A stretch of 64,000 nucleotides of DNA from Diploptera punctata. Lineage: Eukaryota; Arthropoda; Insecta; Blattodea; Blaberidae. Both the position numbers and the translations under genes were made by a program. This document shows, piece after piece, positions 21,424-33,299 of this stretch. The notes below the pieces were generated by a model. It had not been told where the DNA came from. It worked only from the letters and a program-made list of their open reading frames with translations, and did not search any database. Within the stretch, counting starts at the first letter, position 1; the number at the start of each line of letters is the position of its first letter. Location of the stretch: positions 620,001 to 684,000 of the forward strand of contig JASPKZ010004955.1 of the NCBI GenBank assembly GCA_030220185.1, given 5' to 3'.

Positions 21424-23667
21424 TAGGGCAAGACATTTAATTACCTATAAATTGGTAAAAAATGCAAAATAAAAATGCGTTTATGACCTAAAAAATACAA
21501 AAATGACCAATAAAAAGTTAAGAACTACCAATAAAAATAGCATTTTTTTAGATTAAGTACTCCCTCCCTTGATTACTGAATTACATAAAATTTAACTTAA
21601 CATCAAAATATTAAAAGGAATACATTTAAAAAATGCATATTACAGTAGGCTACCTTTTATTGAAGAAAATCCATTTCAATTACACAGTGCACTTTTACAA
21701 CAATTTTGAATTGTTGTTAACAATCAAAACTTGGCGGACATTCTCAAACATATGTCTATTGTCTGCTAGTACTGACTTATAAATGGAAAAACTCCTCTCT
21801 ACTTCAAGGGAAACAATTGGAGCATACTGAAAGGAAGCAATATCTCCTGGATTTAACTCGCAGTCAGCAAGAAAAAAATTTCACCAGACAAAGCTCTGCC
21901 AATTGAACACAATGTTTGTGTACCCCCTGTTCTTGGTTGTACACTTCTTCATTTTCATTGACACTGTATCATCCACTTTACCACATGCACGGCTCAAATC
22001 ATTCACCACTTTATCCACCAATAGTAGCTGTTCCACTAATGTCACTTGGGATTTTTCCAGTGAAGTTATGGCATCAGGAAGGAATCCAAAATTAGTATTT
22101 ATGTAAGAAAGTTTACCAGCAATTTCTTTATCAGGTAACAGTTCTTGCGCCTTTTTTATTGACACAGACTCACCATTATCAAAAGAATCGACCACTTTCT
22201 TCACAACGTCGAAATTCTTGCAATGATAACAGCAAGCTTGGAGCCATGTTCCCCATCTAGTCAAAACAGGTGAAAAGGGCAATTGAATTTCTGGAGCCTC
22301 TGTTTTGAATGCTAAAATTCGAGAGGAGACTTTCAGGAATACTTTCTTCACGCATCCAATTAATTTATCTACTTCAGGAAATTTTGCACGTACCTCTTCC
22401 GCGACCCGGTGTAATGCATGCGCTGAACACGTCACATGCACCATTTTTGGGTACAGTGCACTTAAAGAAGCAGCTGCTTTCATCATATAGGGTGCTGCAT
22501 CTGTTATAAAAAGCAATACATTGGAATTTCGAATCCCATCAGGCCAAAGTATTCTCAATGCATGGTCAAATACTAAGCTGATTGTTGAGTAGTTGACTTA
22601 GTCCTGCAGCTCACAATGTAGTAGAAATTGTTCAGGGCTGTGTGCTTCTAAAACTCCAACAACAACATTCGCTACATAACGGCCCATAGAGTCTGTTGTC
22701 TCGTCAATGGATACGAATATATTTGTTTCTCCAATCCTTTCTCTTATTTTGTGCAAAGTTTTGTCATAGCACCGAGCTACGTAGGTTCTTCTCAGTGTTG
22801 TGGAATCTGGAATTAATTTTCCGGTCTCCTCTTCTAAGAAAGTTCGCAGCTTAGGGAGATTCAATTTGTGAAGTGGGACATCAGCAGATAGAGAAGCTTC
22901 ACATAGTTTCTCACAAAATGGCAAAAAAACGTTAAACAAGTTTCCCCCAGAAGCATTTGCTGTAAGTTTACACTGGATTTATTTTCAAGTCGCTGGAGAC
23001 CACGTTTATGTTTCTACCGTAAACTTTTTTTTCAGCAGTCACTCTCACATGGCAAATCTTGCAGAATAAAATACGACCAACCGTTGAAAAAATATGTTCT
23101 CCATATTTTGAAACAAATGCCCTCAATTTAACACTATCACTTTCCTTTACTGTAGGCATTTTACTCTTAACCTGTTCATACAGATGGCTAGAAACAACCG
23201 ACCACCTCACTTAACAGGATAACAATGGGAGTGTGGGCAAGTCCATTAAGCACATTCCTTGAAAAATAAGGGTAGAAGCTAGCATAAGCTCTAAGTAATT
23301 GAGTAAAATTCCTAGAAGTGGACAAGTTCATTATGCACATACCTTAAAAAATAGGGGTAGTAGTTAGCAAAGTATCTATTTATTCCAAGAAATTGTATTG
23401 ACAGGGAAAAATACTGAATTATAATAAAAATCTCAAATCAAATACAAATAATGTCACAACATTCCGCAAAGTGTAAAAAATGCTCAAAATGACCTAAAAA
23501 TTGCCAAAAAAGACCTATCCCTAAAGAAGTTAAGGAAATGCAAAAAAAATACCCTAACGAATTGCTTTTATTTAATCCGTTTTTTAATGTCATACATTTT
23601 CATATATGCAAGCAATGTTTCAACCTTCATAAGAAAAATATGCAAAATCATTAAATGCCTTGCCCTA
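21424..23667 (-). mobile_element. hAT element (CGGBP1-like) with perfect 8-bp duplication
   Basis: Left end TAGGGCAAGACATTTAAT; the right end is the inverse of TAGGGCAAGGCATTTAAT. The direct repeat ATTATGAC flanks it at 21416-21423 and 23668-23675, the 8-bp target duplication of hAT transposons. Length 2244 bp. AAAATGACC-like words recur just inside both ends. The minus-strand transposase is broken. Confidence 0.95.
21690..23210 (-). pseudogene. hAT transposase of the insect CGGBP1-like group, broken
   Basis: Known in insects as 'CGG triplet repeat-binding protein 1-like'; it is a transposase relative, not the vertebrate gene. The first segment (22968-23210) has the degenerate zinc-finger part with FCKICHVRV. 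The second (22598-22939) has LPKLRTFLEEETGKLIPDST and the catalytic IFVSIDETTD. The third (21881-22558) has LLFITDAAPYM, VTCSAHALHRVAEEVRAKFP and LTRWGTWLQACCYHC, the CxxH and RW landmarks of hAT. After a stop near 21880 the dimerisation tail follows as FQYAPIVSLEVERSFS and SVLADNRHMFENV to a stop near 21690. Frame changes near 22580 and 22950 inactivate it, but nearly the whole protein is still readable. Confidence 0.93.
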
Positions 23668-23675
23668 ATTATGAC

Positions 23676-25270
23676 TCTTTCTCAGGGGAACAAAGGGAAC
23701 ATAGAGATGATTGTCACTTTAATATGGGACAGTATTTTATAGGCGGTTGATTTGTTAGTCGCTGAAGTTCGCTGTCTTAATTATTGTGAATTGATTACCC
23801 TACCCCGGTAGCTTGTCGGTTCCTGTTTGTTTCTGGGTGAGCACTGAGATTCCCATCTATATAGGGATCGAAAGGAGAGTTGCGTGGGAACAGACAATAC
23901 GGTAGTTAATTATTTAAATTACTTTATTTCTCACGCTGCCAACAAAAATGCTATTTACACTGTGTGAATAAAACTTTTCTGTTACGGGTCTTCGATATCT
24001 CAAACTTATGAGGACTCGAGCCACCAAATGATTTAGAAATTGGAGAAATGTTTACTAAGTCCGTAATCGTTATTCCGAGACATTTTTTTAAAACAAAATA
24101 ATTTAGACCTTCTCTGCACGAACTGTTAAGTTTAAGTAAATTAGTTTGTCCTCATGAGTTTGGTATCGAAGTCAGGACCCTTTATTTCCATATATGGTTG
24201 TACACTCTAACTCTGATTTTGATTGGTTAGAATTTTCAATCACATGTCTCCTAGAGGCGTAATTGCATTTTTATTAAACTCCCACATATTTCTTAATTTC
24301 TTCTCACGGGAAGCGAGCGTGTCTTCCAGTTTGGGCTTCTCGCGGCTGTAAATTTTGGAGTATGAAAGTTTTCTCCCAAACGTGATTTTTCAAGCTAAAC
24401 CCAGCTTAAGAATTTGAGGTCTACTTTGGGGGCTACATATTTATGTCCTCTTCGCATTTAGGTTTCCCACTAGTTCTTGTGGGAAGTTTTACCAATACGA
24501 TATGTATTTGTTACTTTTGTATTCTCTATTTAGTTGATTCTTTGTTTAATGATTTGGCCTAATCGTATTTATTAATCACTATACTAGATTAGGGCCCTAT
24601 CTTATTCGCTACAAATAAAAACACTATGTGAGTTTGTAAACGTATTGTCACTGTTTATTTTGAGGATTATTATTTTCCAATGTAATGAAACTTGCATTAA
24701 TTATTTTCGTTTGTCCGTTATCACTTGACTATTAAATATAAGTAAACGTTAGCTCAGACTATTTTATTTAGTAGCACTGAAATATTTAAAATAGCAACTA
24801 TGTTTGTTCTTATTTAAAAATTATTTACTTCACTAACGTATCCACTTTTATATATTTCAATCCGAATCACTTCCTTTATCCAATAAATGCTAATAATTAA
24901 TGACTCGATCATATATCTAGAGTCTTTCACAGTATATTATTCTTGTACTAGAATTCGTTGAGCTTATACTTTATACTAATATGTTTTCAGATGATGCACT
25001 ATCTTTTCTATCACCATTTTATTATTCATAATATTTTATAAGTGAGTACGACCGTTTCAATCTCGACTGGTCATCATGACTGTTTGTGGTGCACTGACTC
25101 TCGACTCGACTTTGTAATGGAAGTAGGATCATTTTTCAAACATGTATTCTCCTTCTGATCTCGTCAAGGAAACATCCAGTTTTCTGGAAGCGTCCTCGAC
25201 AGTTAGGAAGGGAATCAAATCTGCATTCATGAAACTAACTTCCAGCTATTTTAGGGTTTTCTATCCCTCT
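23676..25270. other. Intergenic, nothing recognised
   Basis: AT-rich with modest GC in 23760-23900 and 24300-24480. An AATAAA at 23968 and the general look might suggest a solo LTR, but I could not find matching ends. Confidence 0.4.
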
Positions 25271-25309
25271 TTAGCTCTTGTGATATAGTTTCTCTCGTTG
25301 ATGATGGAG

Positions 25310-25510
25310 AGTGATTTTTTCCATCGCCAGCGCTGACCAGACGCAGATCAGGAGACAAAGATCCAGTGGTTGGACATTAACAAGCCTTTCTGACACTGGT
25401 CGTCCGCCAGGAGGAAGACTGCCATCACCGCAGAAGCCGCCAACCCTCAAAAGGGCAAGAGCGGGATGCCAAGTCGACATTCCGATCAGAAACGGCTCTT
25501 TTCGGATTTA
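25310..25510. other. GC-rich island, function unknown
   Basis: A block visibly richer in G and C than its surroundings, open on both strands for more than 60 codons (plus strand includes TSLSDTGRPPGGRLPSPQKP). It may belong to the untranslated or spacer region of the retrotransposon at 25703-27063, but no homologue is recognised. Confidence 0.35.
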
Positions 25511-25702
25511 GCTGATCTAAATACAATTTAGAATTTTGAAAATTTATTGGACTTTTATATTTTACTAGTGGGCACTAGGGGACCACTCAGACATTTGCCT
25601 TAACTTCAAGGGAAACCACTAAAAACCTTGATAGAGTGGCTTGAATTTATTAATAAATTAAATCCAAATTGATCAGCGTTAAACTCCAATCGGAGTCATA
25701 AT

Positions 25703-27003
25703 TTAAGATGTGACAGGGCACTTCCTATTTTCATTATATGTACACATACCCTCTACTAAGAAAGTGTGTGATTTGTAATCTAATTCGATAGATAAAATCA
25801 TCGAATCTGGATCACTTACTAGTTCCTTAACTGGTTTGTCCAATACTTCATTTGTAATTAGACAATCTCTTGTAGAGAGGCTGGTTTGAACCGGCCTACT
25901 CTTAGTTGAAGGAGCCATGGCAGTTTGAGTGCCTATGGTCTCTTTTTTGGGTTCAGGTGAGATTTTGGGCTCACCTAAGACCTTGAATTGCAAGGCCTTT
26001 TGTTCCCGAGCCTTGTTGGTCCCGGTACGTCTTTTTCTTCTTGGCTTAGCGTTAGTGACAACGCTAAGGTTGGAGTTCTTGGAGTTCTCAGGCCGAAGAA
26101 CAGCTGGCTCTATCCGGTCTGAGATTTTGGGTAAGACAGTTGAAGCAAGCTCCACCATGACTGTCTTCTTTTTGGTAGCAGGAGTGACCTGTGCTACCTT
26201 CTTCTGCATTCGCCGATATGGCTCAATCTTCACCTTGTAGTGGATGAGCATGCGGAGTTTTAATAGATTCACCATCTCTGGGCCATCCCTCAGAGTGACC
26301 ACAAACATGGGCAATGGATTCTTGGTCTTTCCGGATGTCATATTGACAACCTTTAAGGCCTCGAATCCATTGGCCTTCAAGTCACTCCGAATATAGGATG
26401 GCTCAATGGTGAGATCTATTCCCTTGATCACTACTCTTCTTGTTGGTTCTTGATGTTTTCCTTCTTTCTTGAAGGGGATGTTGTAATTTTGAAGCAGTAG
26501 CTGGTACTTATTGTAGGCTGACTTTGAATTCAGCCTAACCCTTGTCCCGAACCTGGTTTTCTCACAAATGAATGCGAGAGGTTCAGTTTTGTAGAATTCT
26601 TCATTCGCTGCTGCCAGTAGACAGGTATAAGCCTGTAGTACCAGCAGGGAAGAAGTCCAAGAATTCTTAGGGAGCGAGTCCTTCGTCTTCAAGTCTCCAC
26701 AGTCCCCCTCATTTAAGTATGTTGAGGTCTCTGGAGGCAAGGAGGCGACAAGATGGGATTCGACTTTATCGAGACTGTTGATTTTTCTGGCGTAGCATTA
26801 GCTTCCCTTTGTTTTCGATTGTATCGTAACTTGGTTCTTGATGGAGTGTTCTTCTGCAGAAGCTCGGATTTGTCAACAGCTGTAGCTGCTGAATTTGTTG
26901 GCTGGAGAGCTTCACGGAAAGTAGCAGTTGCTTCCTTTACTAAGTGTTTAAACCATGGGTCGTCACGTAGTGATGTGTCTTCTATGAGGTGTGAGGTAGT
27001 CAT
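25703..27003 (-). pseudogene. Non-LTR retrotransposon ORF1 (Jockey-type gag, PRE_C2HC domain)
   Basis: ORF1 proteins of Jockey-group LINEs bind RNA and package the transcript. The likely start MTTSHLIEDTSLRDD is at about 27003. The frame runs to about 26713, where a single shift passes it into the longer frame 26740-25703 (345 codons). The PRE_C2HC domain is clear: RRVVIKGIDLTIEPSYIRSD, LKANGFEALKVVNMTSG, then FVVTLRDGPEMVNLLKLRML and HYKVKIEPYRR. Normally CCHC zinc knuckles follow; here MQKKVAQVTPATKKK follows directly and no knuckle is present. A basic, Ser/Pro-rich tail completes it. No endonuclease or reverse transcriptase lies downstream on the minus strand, so ORF2 is lost. Apart from the shift the frame is surprisingly intact. 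Family assignment firm, lineage uncertain. Confidence 0.82.
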
Positions 27004-27063
27004 TATAAAGATCTGACTCCCAGAATTCCATATCGTATTCAAATTTGATTGGTTAATGACCAT

Positions 27064-28270
27064 GCGTATTACTGGCTAACTTCACTTCCAGATTACCCAA
27101 TCGTTTAAAATATTGGAGTCAGTTATTATTTTAAAATATTTGAACTCTCCAACTGCTTCTAGAATGTTCCAGAGTTAAATCACATAACCAACAATAACTT
27201 GTTTAAAAATTATTTATATTATAAAGAATATCAAATCTATCTTTGTTCATATCGATACGATCTTAAATAAAATTTATAGTACTTAAAATTAATTATAAAA
27301 TATTTATATTAAAATAAAATAATCCCTCACTCTTATTAGATTATGAGTAACGGTAAATATCCGGCAACCACATGACTCATCACTGCACTGTGACTATAAT
27401 GTGTCTAAAATACTTTCTTTATATGCTTCAAGTTTTGTATTGTATTACTTGAATAGTATAAGGAACTGATACGTCAGTATCTCGGCCTTCTCCATTTGCG
27501 TCATCATTTTGAGCCATTTGAAGTCCTTTAATAAAATTCTAAAGTTCATATACTGAATTATCGTCACAGTCCGGATTCGTATGTAATTTCCCCCCCCCCC
27601 CTTGATACGTTCTTTCGTAATAACCGAAAATGTTGACAATTCACATAAATATTGATCTTATACTCAAGTTTGATATTGCATATTTTACTCACATATTTAT
27701 TAATTGAATATTGTTTTTTTACATAAAATGGTCTTCAAATATAAAGTTCACAAAATGTTTGTGTACAGTCCTAATAAACAGTTAAATGTCCGAATGATTT
27801 GTTCTCAACTCTTTTTGGAGGCTCATTTGATTGACAGGTCACTATACTTTGTCTAGACAATCCTGCTGACAAAAACTACTTCACGTTGAAACACAATGCA
27901 AACCCTTTATAGTTTTCTAGGACAAATGACATGGAATATCCCACAAATAAACAAATTGCAAAGCTTCATTAAGGTTTATAGCCTCAGTTATTTTTCGTAT
28001 CTTTCAAAATATATTCATGTATTAAAACAAAGTTTGCCTCCTCCTCCCCCCCCCATCACCATGAGGAATTAGTGTGAGGGTGAGTTGAAAGATTGATACT
28101 ATTTCTAACTACACCTGGATGCTCCGTTAAATCGTGTTGGTATAAAAATATACCTTTTAAAATTGAATACACTTTAAGAATATAGAACAGTTTTTTCCAC
28201 TGATTTGACATTCCTGGGTGCAGTGAAGATATATCACATATATGGTGCACGAAATTAAATGTGGAATATT
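27064..28270. other. Intergenic, nothing recognised
   Basis: AT-rich, with a C-run at 27590-27601 and another at 28043-28052. No gene seen. Confidence 0.55.
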
Positions 28271-28275
28271 CTGAT

Positions 28276-28437
28276 AGATCCTTTATTTAGCTGGTATCGG
28301 TACTTATGTCTCGTCGAAGTAGCCAACAAGCCTAAGTCATTTCGTTACCAAGAGTCCTGTCTTCGAAGCCTAGGACTCTGAACCGGTCCAAATTCCTATA
28401 TTTTTCTCGACACGTTACCTATTAATTAGTAATGAAT
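28276..28437 (+). repeat. Direct repeat, left copy (about 162 bp)
   Basis: Shares CGAAGTAGCCAACAAGCCTA, AAGAGTCCTG and TATTAATTAGTAATG in order with 29566-29728. The two flank 1.1 kb of DNA that includes a tandem block. Confidence 0.85.
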
Positions 28438-28598
28438 GTTATAACGAGACTAAAAACCATCAGGACAACATCACAATGATTAGCGGAAAATTTAAATTGA
28501 GTATTACCTGATAGGAGAAATGATTAAAAAATATTTAATCAATATAATAAAACTAAATTTAATGATAAAAATATGCGGAAGCGACATTAAATTATAAG

Positions 28599-28872
28599 GA
28601 AATAGTTTAGCTTATTTCGTGAGACAAGGAAGTTTTAAAAACAAACCCTTGAAAAGCAAGTTATGTAGAGATAACAATCAACTCTATGAAACATACCAAT
28701 GTTAATGGAGGGTTGAGCAAGGAAATAGGTTAGCTTATTTTATGAGACAAGGAAATTTTAAAAACAAACATACCAATGTTAATGGAGGGTTGAACAAGGG
28801 AATAAGGTAGCTTATTTTATGAGACATGGGAGTTTTAGAGACAAACATACCAATGTTAATGGAGGGTTCGAA
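28599..28872 (+). repeat. Three tandem units of about 78 bp
   Basis: Each has TAGCTTATTTTATGAGACA, AGTTTTAAAAACAAA and ACATACCAATGTTAATGGAG. The first unit carries an extra internal segment of about 45 bp. Confidence 0.85.
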
Positions 28873-29565
28873 GGATGTTGCGAAACTCAGACGAAATAAA
28901 TTCTAATCTGGGGAAATATTTTGGATAAAAAACATTAGAAAAATCATATATAAACGTGAACTTCGAAAAACAGAATGATCTCGACAGCAGCTAACCAAGG
29001 GTAAACGTCTACTTGCATTGCACGACATGATTCTGGCGGTTGTACCTTATAAGTAAGACTTGGTTATGTTTTACAATAACTTCAGGATATACAATATATA
29101 TTTTAAATAGATCTTAAATGAACTTGATAATATTTTAACTTATATCAATAAACTTCAACAATTATCAATTGAAGAAATTTTAATTTTGAAATTAAATTTG
29201 GTCTCATATTTGGAGTTCAGAAATTAATCTTATACATTTAGCTTCAACGTAAAAAGTTCACAATCTTAAAAACTCAATATTTTAGCTTTAAGTGTTTTTT
29301 TATTGAGTTACATTTTGTCTCATGAGTTTTCCTGATTGTCTTACGACATGTTGTCTCAAGTACACTTCTATATTTGGTTTATGTTTTTTTATGCTTTATA
29401 CGGTATATGTTTGGTGTAGTTTATGTCTGAATTTATAAGGTTGTCTAATAATCTTCCACATAGCAATAAATCATTACATTGGTTTATTTCTGTAAGAATC
29501 AATAGTTATCATTGAGAGGAGTTGTGTATTTCCTTTACATGTGGGTCACCTAATTCAATATAGAA

Positions 29566-29728
29566 CCTTTATTTAGCGGTATCAGTACTCCTTATGTCTC
29601 ATCGAAGTAGCCAACAAGCCTAAGACATTTCGTTTACCAAGAGTCCTGAATTCCAAGCCTAGGACCCTGAACCGGCCCAAATTCCTATATTTTCCTCGAC
29701 ACGCCACCTATTAATTAGTAATGCCCTT
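29566..29728 (+). repeat. Direct repeat, right copy
   Basis: Second copy of 28276-28437 in the same orientation, roughly 90 percent similar by eye. Its ends are not TG...CA, so a retroviral-type LTR is not supported. Confidence 0.85.
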
Positions 29729-29972
29729 TCGTAATAAAGAATAAGGATTCCAGCGCTTTACAGACAGTAAAATAGTATTGTAGGCCTATATAGCTTGTAG
29801 TACACTATGTAACAAATAATAATTATTGAAGTGCAAGAAAACTGTAAGTACTGTGCTTTGCGAGTATTACATAAATAATTTAAAAATCTAAAAAGTAAGT
29901 AAATGTTGTGAAAATAATTGTAAGGTTATATTTTCCACTTTGTTCTGATATGTCGCTTTTTTTAGTAATATT

Positions 29973-30232
29973 ATGACTTAGAAGAGGGCCCGGGTTCGAT
30001 TCCCGGTCGGGACAAGCTTCCTGGGTGAGGGTTTTTCGGGGTTTTTCTTCACCTGTAAGACAAATGTCAGGTAGCTTTGAGGCCCAAAAGTCATCTTGCC
30101 ATCATCATCATCCCCGGTTTGAAAAGCAACGGGAAGCTACTACACCTATAATTATTCTCTAGTAAAACTGCAAAGCATAGCATGGAAATGCTATGATTGC
30201 AGTGAAGGACCTGCTCTAGGGCAGAACACTGT
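29973..30232 (+). mobile_element. SINE-A, divergent subfamily copy
   Basis: B-box region GGGTTCGATTCCCGGTCGGG, then the conserved CACCTGTAAGACAAATGTCA block, the AAAGCAACGGGAAGCTAC hairpin and GAAGGACCTG tail. Numerous substitutions relative to the main family and a short head. Confidence 0.88.
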
Positions 30233-30489
30233 AAATAAAAAAAATATTAATTTAGGTTCAAGGCCTATGTCTAAAATGCATTAATTATATGATTTTGCAC
30301 GAAGATGCTTCTGGATTGTTTGTTACTTTACCATTGGTAGTATAAATGTATATTTAGCTCAACATTCTTAAAAAATCAGTGAATTTTAAGAGAAAAATGC
30401 CTCATCATAAGAAAAGAAAGCTTGGGCAAAGAAATAACACGGTATTTTATTAAAACTTAAATATTGATCTCTGCCAGGTAAAATAAAGC

Positions 30490-30567
<78 letters not shown>
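30490..30567. repeat. (ATT)n microsatellite
   Basis: About 26 uninterrupted units. Confidence 0.97.
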
Positions 30568-30568
<1 letters not shown>

Positions 30569-30591
30569 ATTAAAATGTAATATTTGGCCTA

Positions 30592-30893
30592 GGGGCACGC
30601 CGTAGCGTAGTGGTTAAGGCACTGAGCTACAAGCCGGAGGGTCGAGGGTTCAAGTCCCGTTGGGGTCAGGATTTTTAAACTGAACCAAACCCTCTGGCGG
30701 CACTATGGCCCTGGGGTCGACTCAGCCTCTAACTGAAATGAGTACCAGACGCTTGTTCTGGGGGTAAAGGCGGCCGTCACGCAGGGCTGACAACCCGGCT
30801 GACATAAAGTGCCGATTGTCTAGAAAAAGTGGGAGCCTTAACGTCCTACTACCCCAAGGGCCTCCTGAGGCCTGTTGTGGGATCACTTTACTT
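30592..30893 (+). mobile_element. SINE-B, full length, 14-bp target duplication
   Basis: tRNA-derived head CGCCGTAGCGTAGTGGTTAA (A-box) and GGTTCAAGTCCCGTTGGGG (B-box). The body runs through GGCGGCACTATGGCC and GGCTGACATAAAGTGCCG to the tail GTTGTGGGATCACTTTACTT. Perfect direct repeats TAATATTTGGCCTA lie at 30578-30591 and 30894-30907. This is the reference copy for SINE-B in the window. Confidence 0.95.
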
Positions 30894-31121
30894 TAATATT
30901 TGGCCTACATATTTTGACTATTTTACTTCATATTTATGTACATATTTGGATATTAATATTATATAAAAATCCGGACTTTTAATTACCATCATCAAGGGAT
31001 CCAGTGTTCTGCATAGAAATTAAACACCCGTGGCCTTAATTTAAGGTTTGCAACCCATCCCTGATACTTATTTGCCAGACACTACTCAGCTTATTCATAC
31101 AGTTAACAAAAGCTTATTTAA

Positions 31122-31300
31122 CACTCTCCAATATTGTTATTTTAACACAGTTCCAATAATGGATTATAATATTATAATGATATTGTGAAAAGAAAAATTA
31201 ATGTCTGAACCAGAAATCGAACCGTGGACCTCTCGTTTTCCGTACGAGCATGCAAGACCACTACACTATTCGAGACATGGTACAAACATTAACAATTCTT
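31122..31300 (-). mobile_element. tRNA-like element, minus orientation
   Basis: Left flank TTTTAACACAGTTCCAATAA and TATAATATTATAATGATATT, then a minus-strand tRNA-like unit (GTGTAGTGGTCTTGC A-box, CGGTTCGATTTCTGG B-box, CTCGT/ACGAG anticodon stem). The loop lacks U33 and the T stem is imperfect, so this is not a functional tRNA. Its partner is at 31447-31630. Confidence 0.75.
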
Positions 31301-31446
31301 TCCACATATACAAATCTATAATTCTCGTTTTATCCGCTGCCAGGTAGATGTCAGTACCTATGTCAACGGCCGGCTTCATTTAGAAGTGTCTATGTTTGAG
31401 AATTTTACACCACCACTTTTATAAGCAGTAATCGATGTTATTTAAC

Positions 31447-31630
31447 ACTTTCCAGTATTATTTTAACACAGTTCCAATAATGGACCATATTATAATATTA
31501 TAATGATATTGTGAAATATTGTTAATGTTTGTACCATGTCTCGAATAGTGTAGTGGTCTTGCGCGCTCGTACGGAATACGAGAGGTCCACGGTTCGATTC
31601 CTGGTTCAGACATTATTTTTTTCTTTTCAC
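31447..31630 (+). mobile_element. tRNA-like element, plus orientation, same left flank
   Basis: The same left flank (ATTTTAACACAGTTCCAATA) as the copy at 31122, but the internal tRNA-like unit (31537-31612) is inverted relative to it. The right edge TTTTCACAATATCATCATC is the inverse of the left flank ATGATATTGTGAAA, so the unit has terminal inverted repeats around a flippable centre. Confidence 0.75.
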
Positions 31631-31639
31631 AATATCATC

Positions 31640-32505
31640 ATCATCCAGGGATTAAGCCTGTTGGCTTGTTCCAGTTTCATGAAAGCTAGAATTGTTAAAA
31701 TTGTTCAGACCATATTTTGTGTGGGCGTCCAACATTTCTCAATATGATTATAATATATCACAATATCATTATAATATTATAACATAGGCTTGGAATACAC
31801 CATGTTGCCAGTTTTAGGAATTCACATTTTAAAGCATTTACTTGTAGAAATGTATTTTGTGACAATTTACAGGTTGGCACAATGCGAATTAGCAAAGTAA
31901 CAGGTTTTTCGTATATTTAAGATAGGAGCTCTGTTTGGATAAGAAAATGCGATGATGGCTTTGTATTCGTGGACCTCATAACTGGGATTGACTGTACTTT
32001 ATAACAATCACATTAAATAGATGTAATATTGGTACTAAGAATCAGAATATGAGTTCAAGTTAATTCACATTCATAGTGAAAAAGGAAAAGGGACTATACC
32101 AAGAAGCTATTTATTGTATGGCGTATTGCTCACATATTGCACGTGGTTTTGAAGGGGGAGGGGAGGCGGAGCGCTTGGAAAGTGAAAGAGAGTCTCTGTA
32201 AGCTTGCATCAGTACGGGACTTGACGCAAGTGAGAGCACATTATCATTAGGTGAGTGGAACACTTTCCGGTCTTTTCTCTGTTATTTAATACTTTCTCGT
32301 AATTTCTGTATCTTATCTTGTCGGAGTCATTGACATTCAGCGATACGTGTGCCATTAATAATTGATAAAATATCGGCGGTGGAACGTTTGAAATTTCTTG
32401 AGGCAAGTTACACATTTTTTAAATTGCGAATGAACCCATGTAAGACTACGCAAAGTTCTTGCCGGCATTTCCTTTGACTTTTATACATTATTATTAATGT
32501 AGTCT
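31640..32505. other. Intergenic, nothing recognised
   Basis: No gene or repeat recognised apart from G-rich 32153-32172. Confidence 0.5.
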
Positions 32506-32600
32506 ATGGTCTCGGAGTAACGTGAGGTTTGATTACCGTCGGGACAAGTTTCGTTGATGTTTTTTTTTTAAAAGACAAATGTCGGGAAACCAAATATCCC
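32505..32600 (+). mobile_element. SINE-A, decayed head fragment
   Basis: TATGGTCTCGGAGTAACGTG, GATTACCGTCGGGACAAG and AAGACAAATGTCGGGAAA correspond in order to the SINE-A head and first body block, with deletions. Confidence 0.65.
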
Positions 32601-32980
32601 CCGAATAAGTATATGTGTGATCCAGTGATTAAACTATTCTAACAAATCGTATCCTGTTACATTCGGGAGATTAAACTAACGCAAAGAAATAGTGGTATCT
32701 ATATTATGGACTTATATTTAGCTACTTGAATATAGGCTAGTTTGTAATTAATGTATTACTAAGATCATACATATATATGTGCAACGGCACATTCAATGTA
32801 AAACATTTTTAATTTACCAAAGATTTTAAAAAAATCGTCCAGTGAAGAGGATTAATCATCTGTGTTTGTTTTAAAATCAATGATCGACAATTCTTTTCCT
32901 AAATCCGGAAGACTATTATAAAATTTTAAAGAAATGAATTCGAAATTCTTCTGAAGTTTAGTATATATATATATATATAT

Positions 32981-33299
32981 ACCGCTGTGGTCTCGAGGTA
33001 GCGTGCTGCCTTGTCACGCAGCGGGCCCAGGTTCGATCCCCGGTCGGGGCAGTTTTTCTGGGTGAGGTTTTTATCGGGGTTTTTCCTCACCTGTAAAGAC
33101 AAATGTCAGGAAAACTTTTAAGGTCCAAACGGTCCCCGAAATCATATGGCCATCATCATTATCATCATCATCCTTCACCGGTGTGGAAAGCAACGGGAAG
33201 CTACCACACCTACATTTCCCTAGTAAAGCTGCAAGCATAGCATGAAAATGCTATGATTGCAGTGAAGGACCTGCCTTCGGGCAGAATTACTATGGATGG

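Noticed and set aside
21903..22509. Plus-strand frames of 60-67 codons
   Set aside because: Shadows of the minus-strand hAT transposase.
23690..25100. Possible solo LTR
   Set aside because: AATAAA and GC change present, but no TG...CA ends or target duplication could be found.
25929..26240. 103-codon plus-strand frame
   Set aside because: Shadow of the longer minus-strand ORF1.
28276..29728. LTR pair of a miniature retrotransposon
   Set aside because: Ends do not begin TG or end CA and no primer-binding or polypurine site is seen.
31537..31612. Functional tRNA gene
   Set aside because: Anticodon loop lacks U33, the T stem is imperfect, and a mirrored copy lies 300 bp away inside a repeat.
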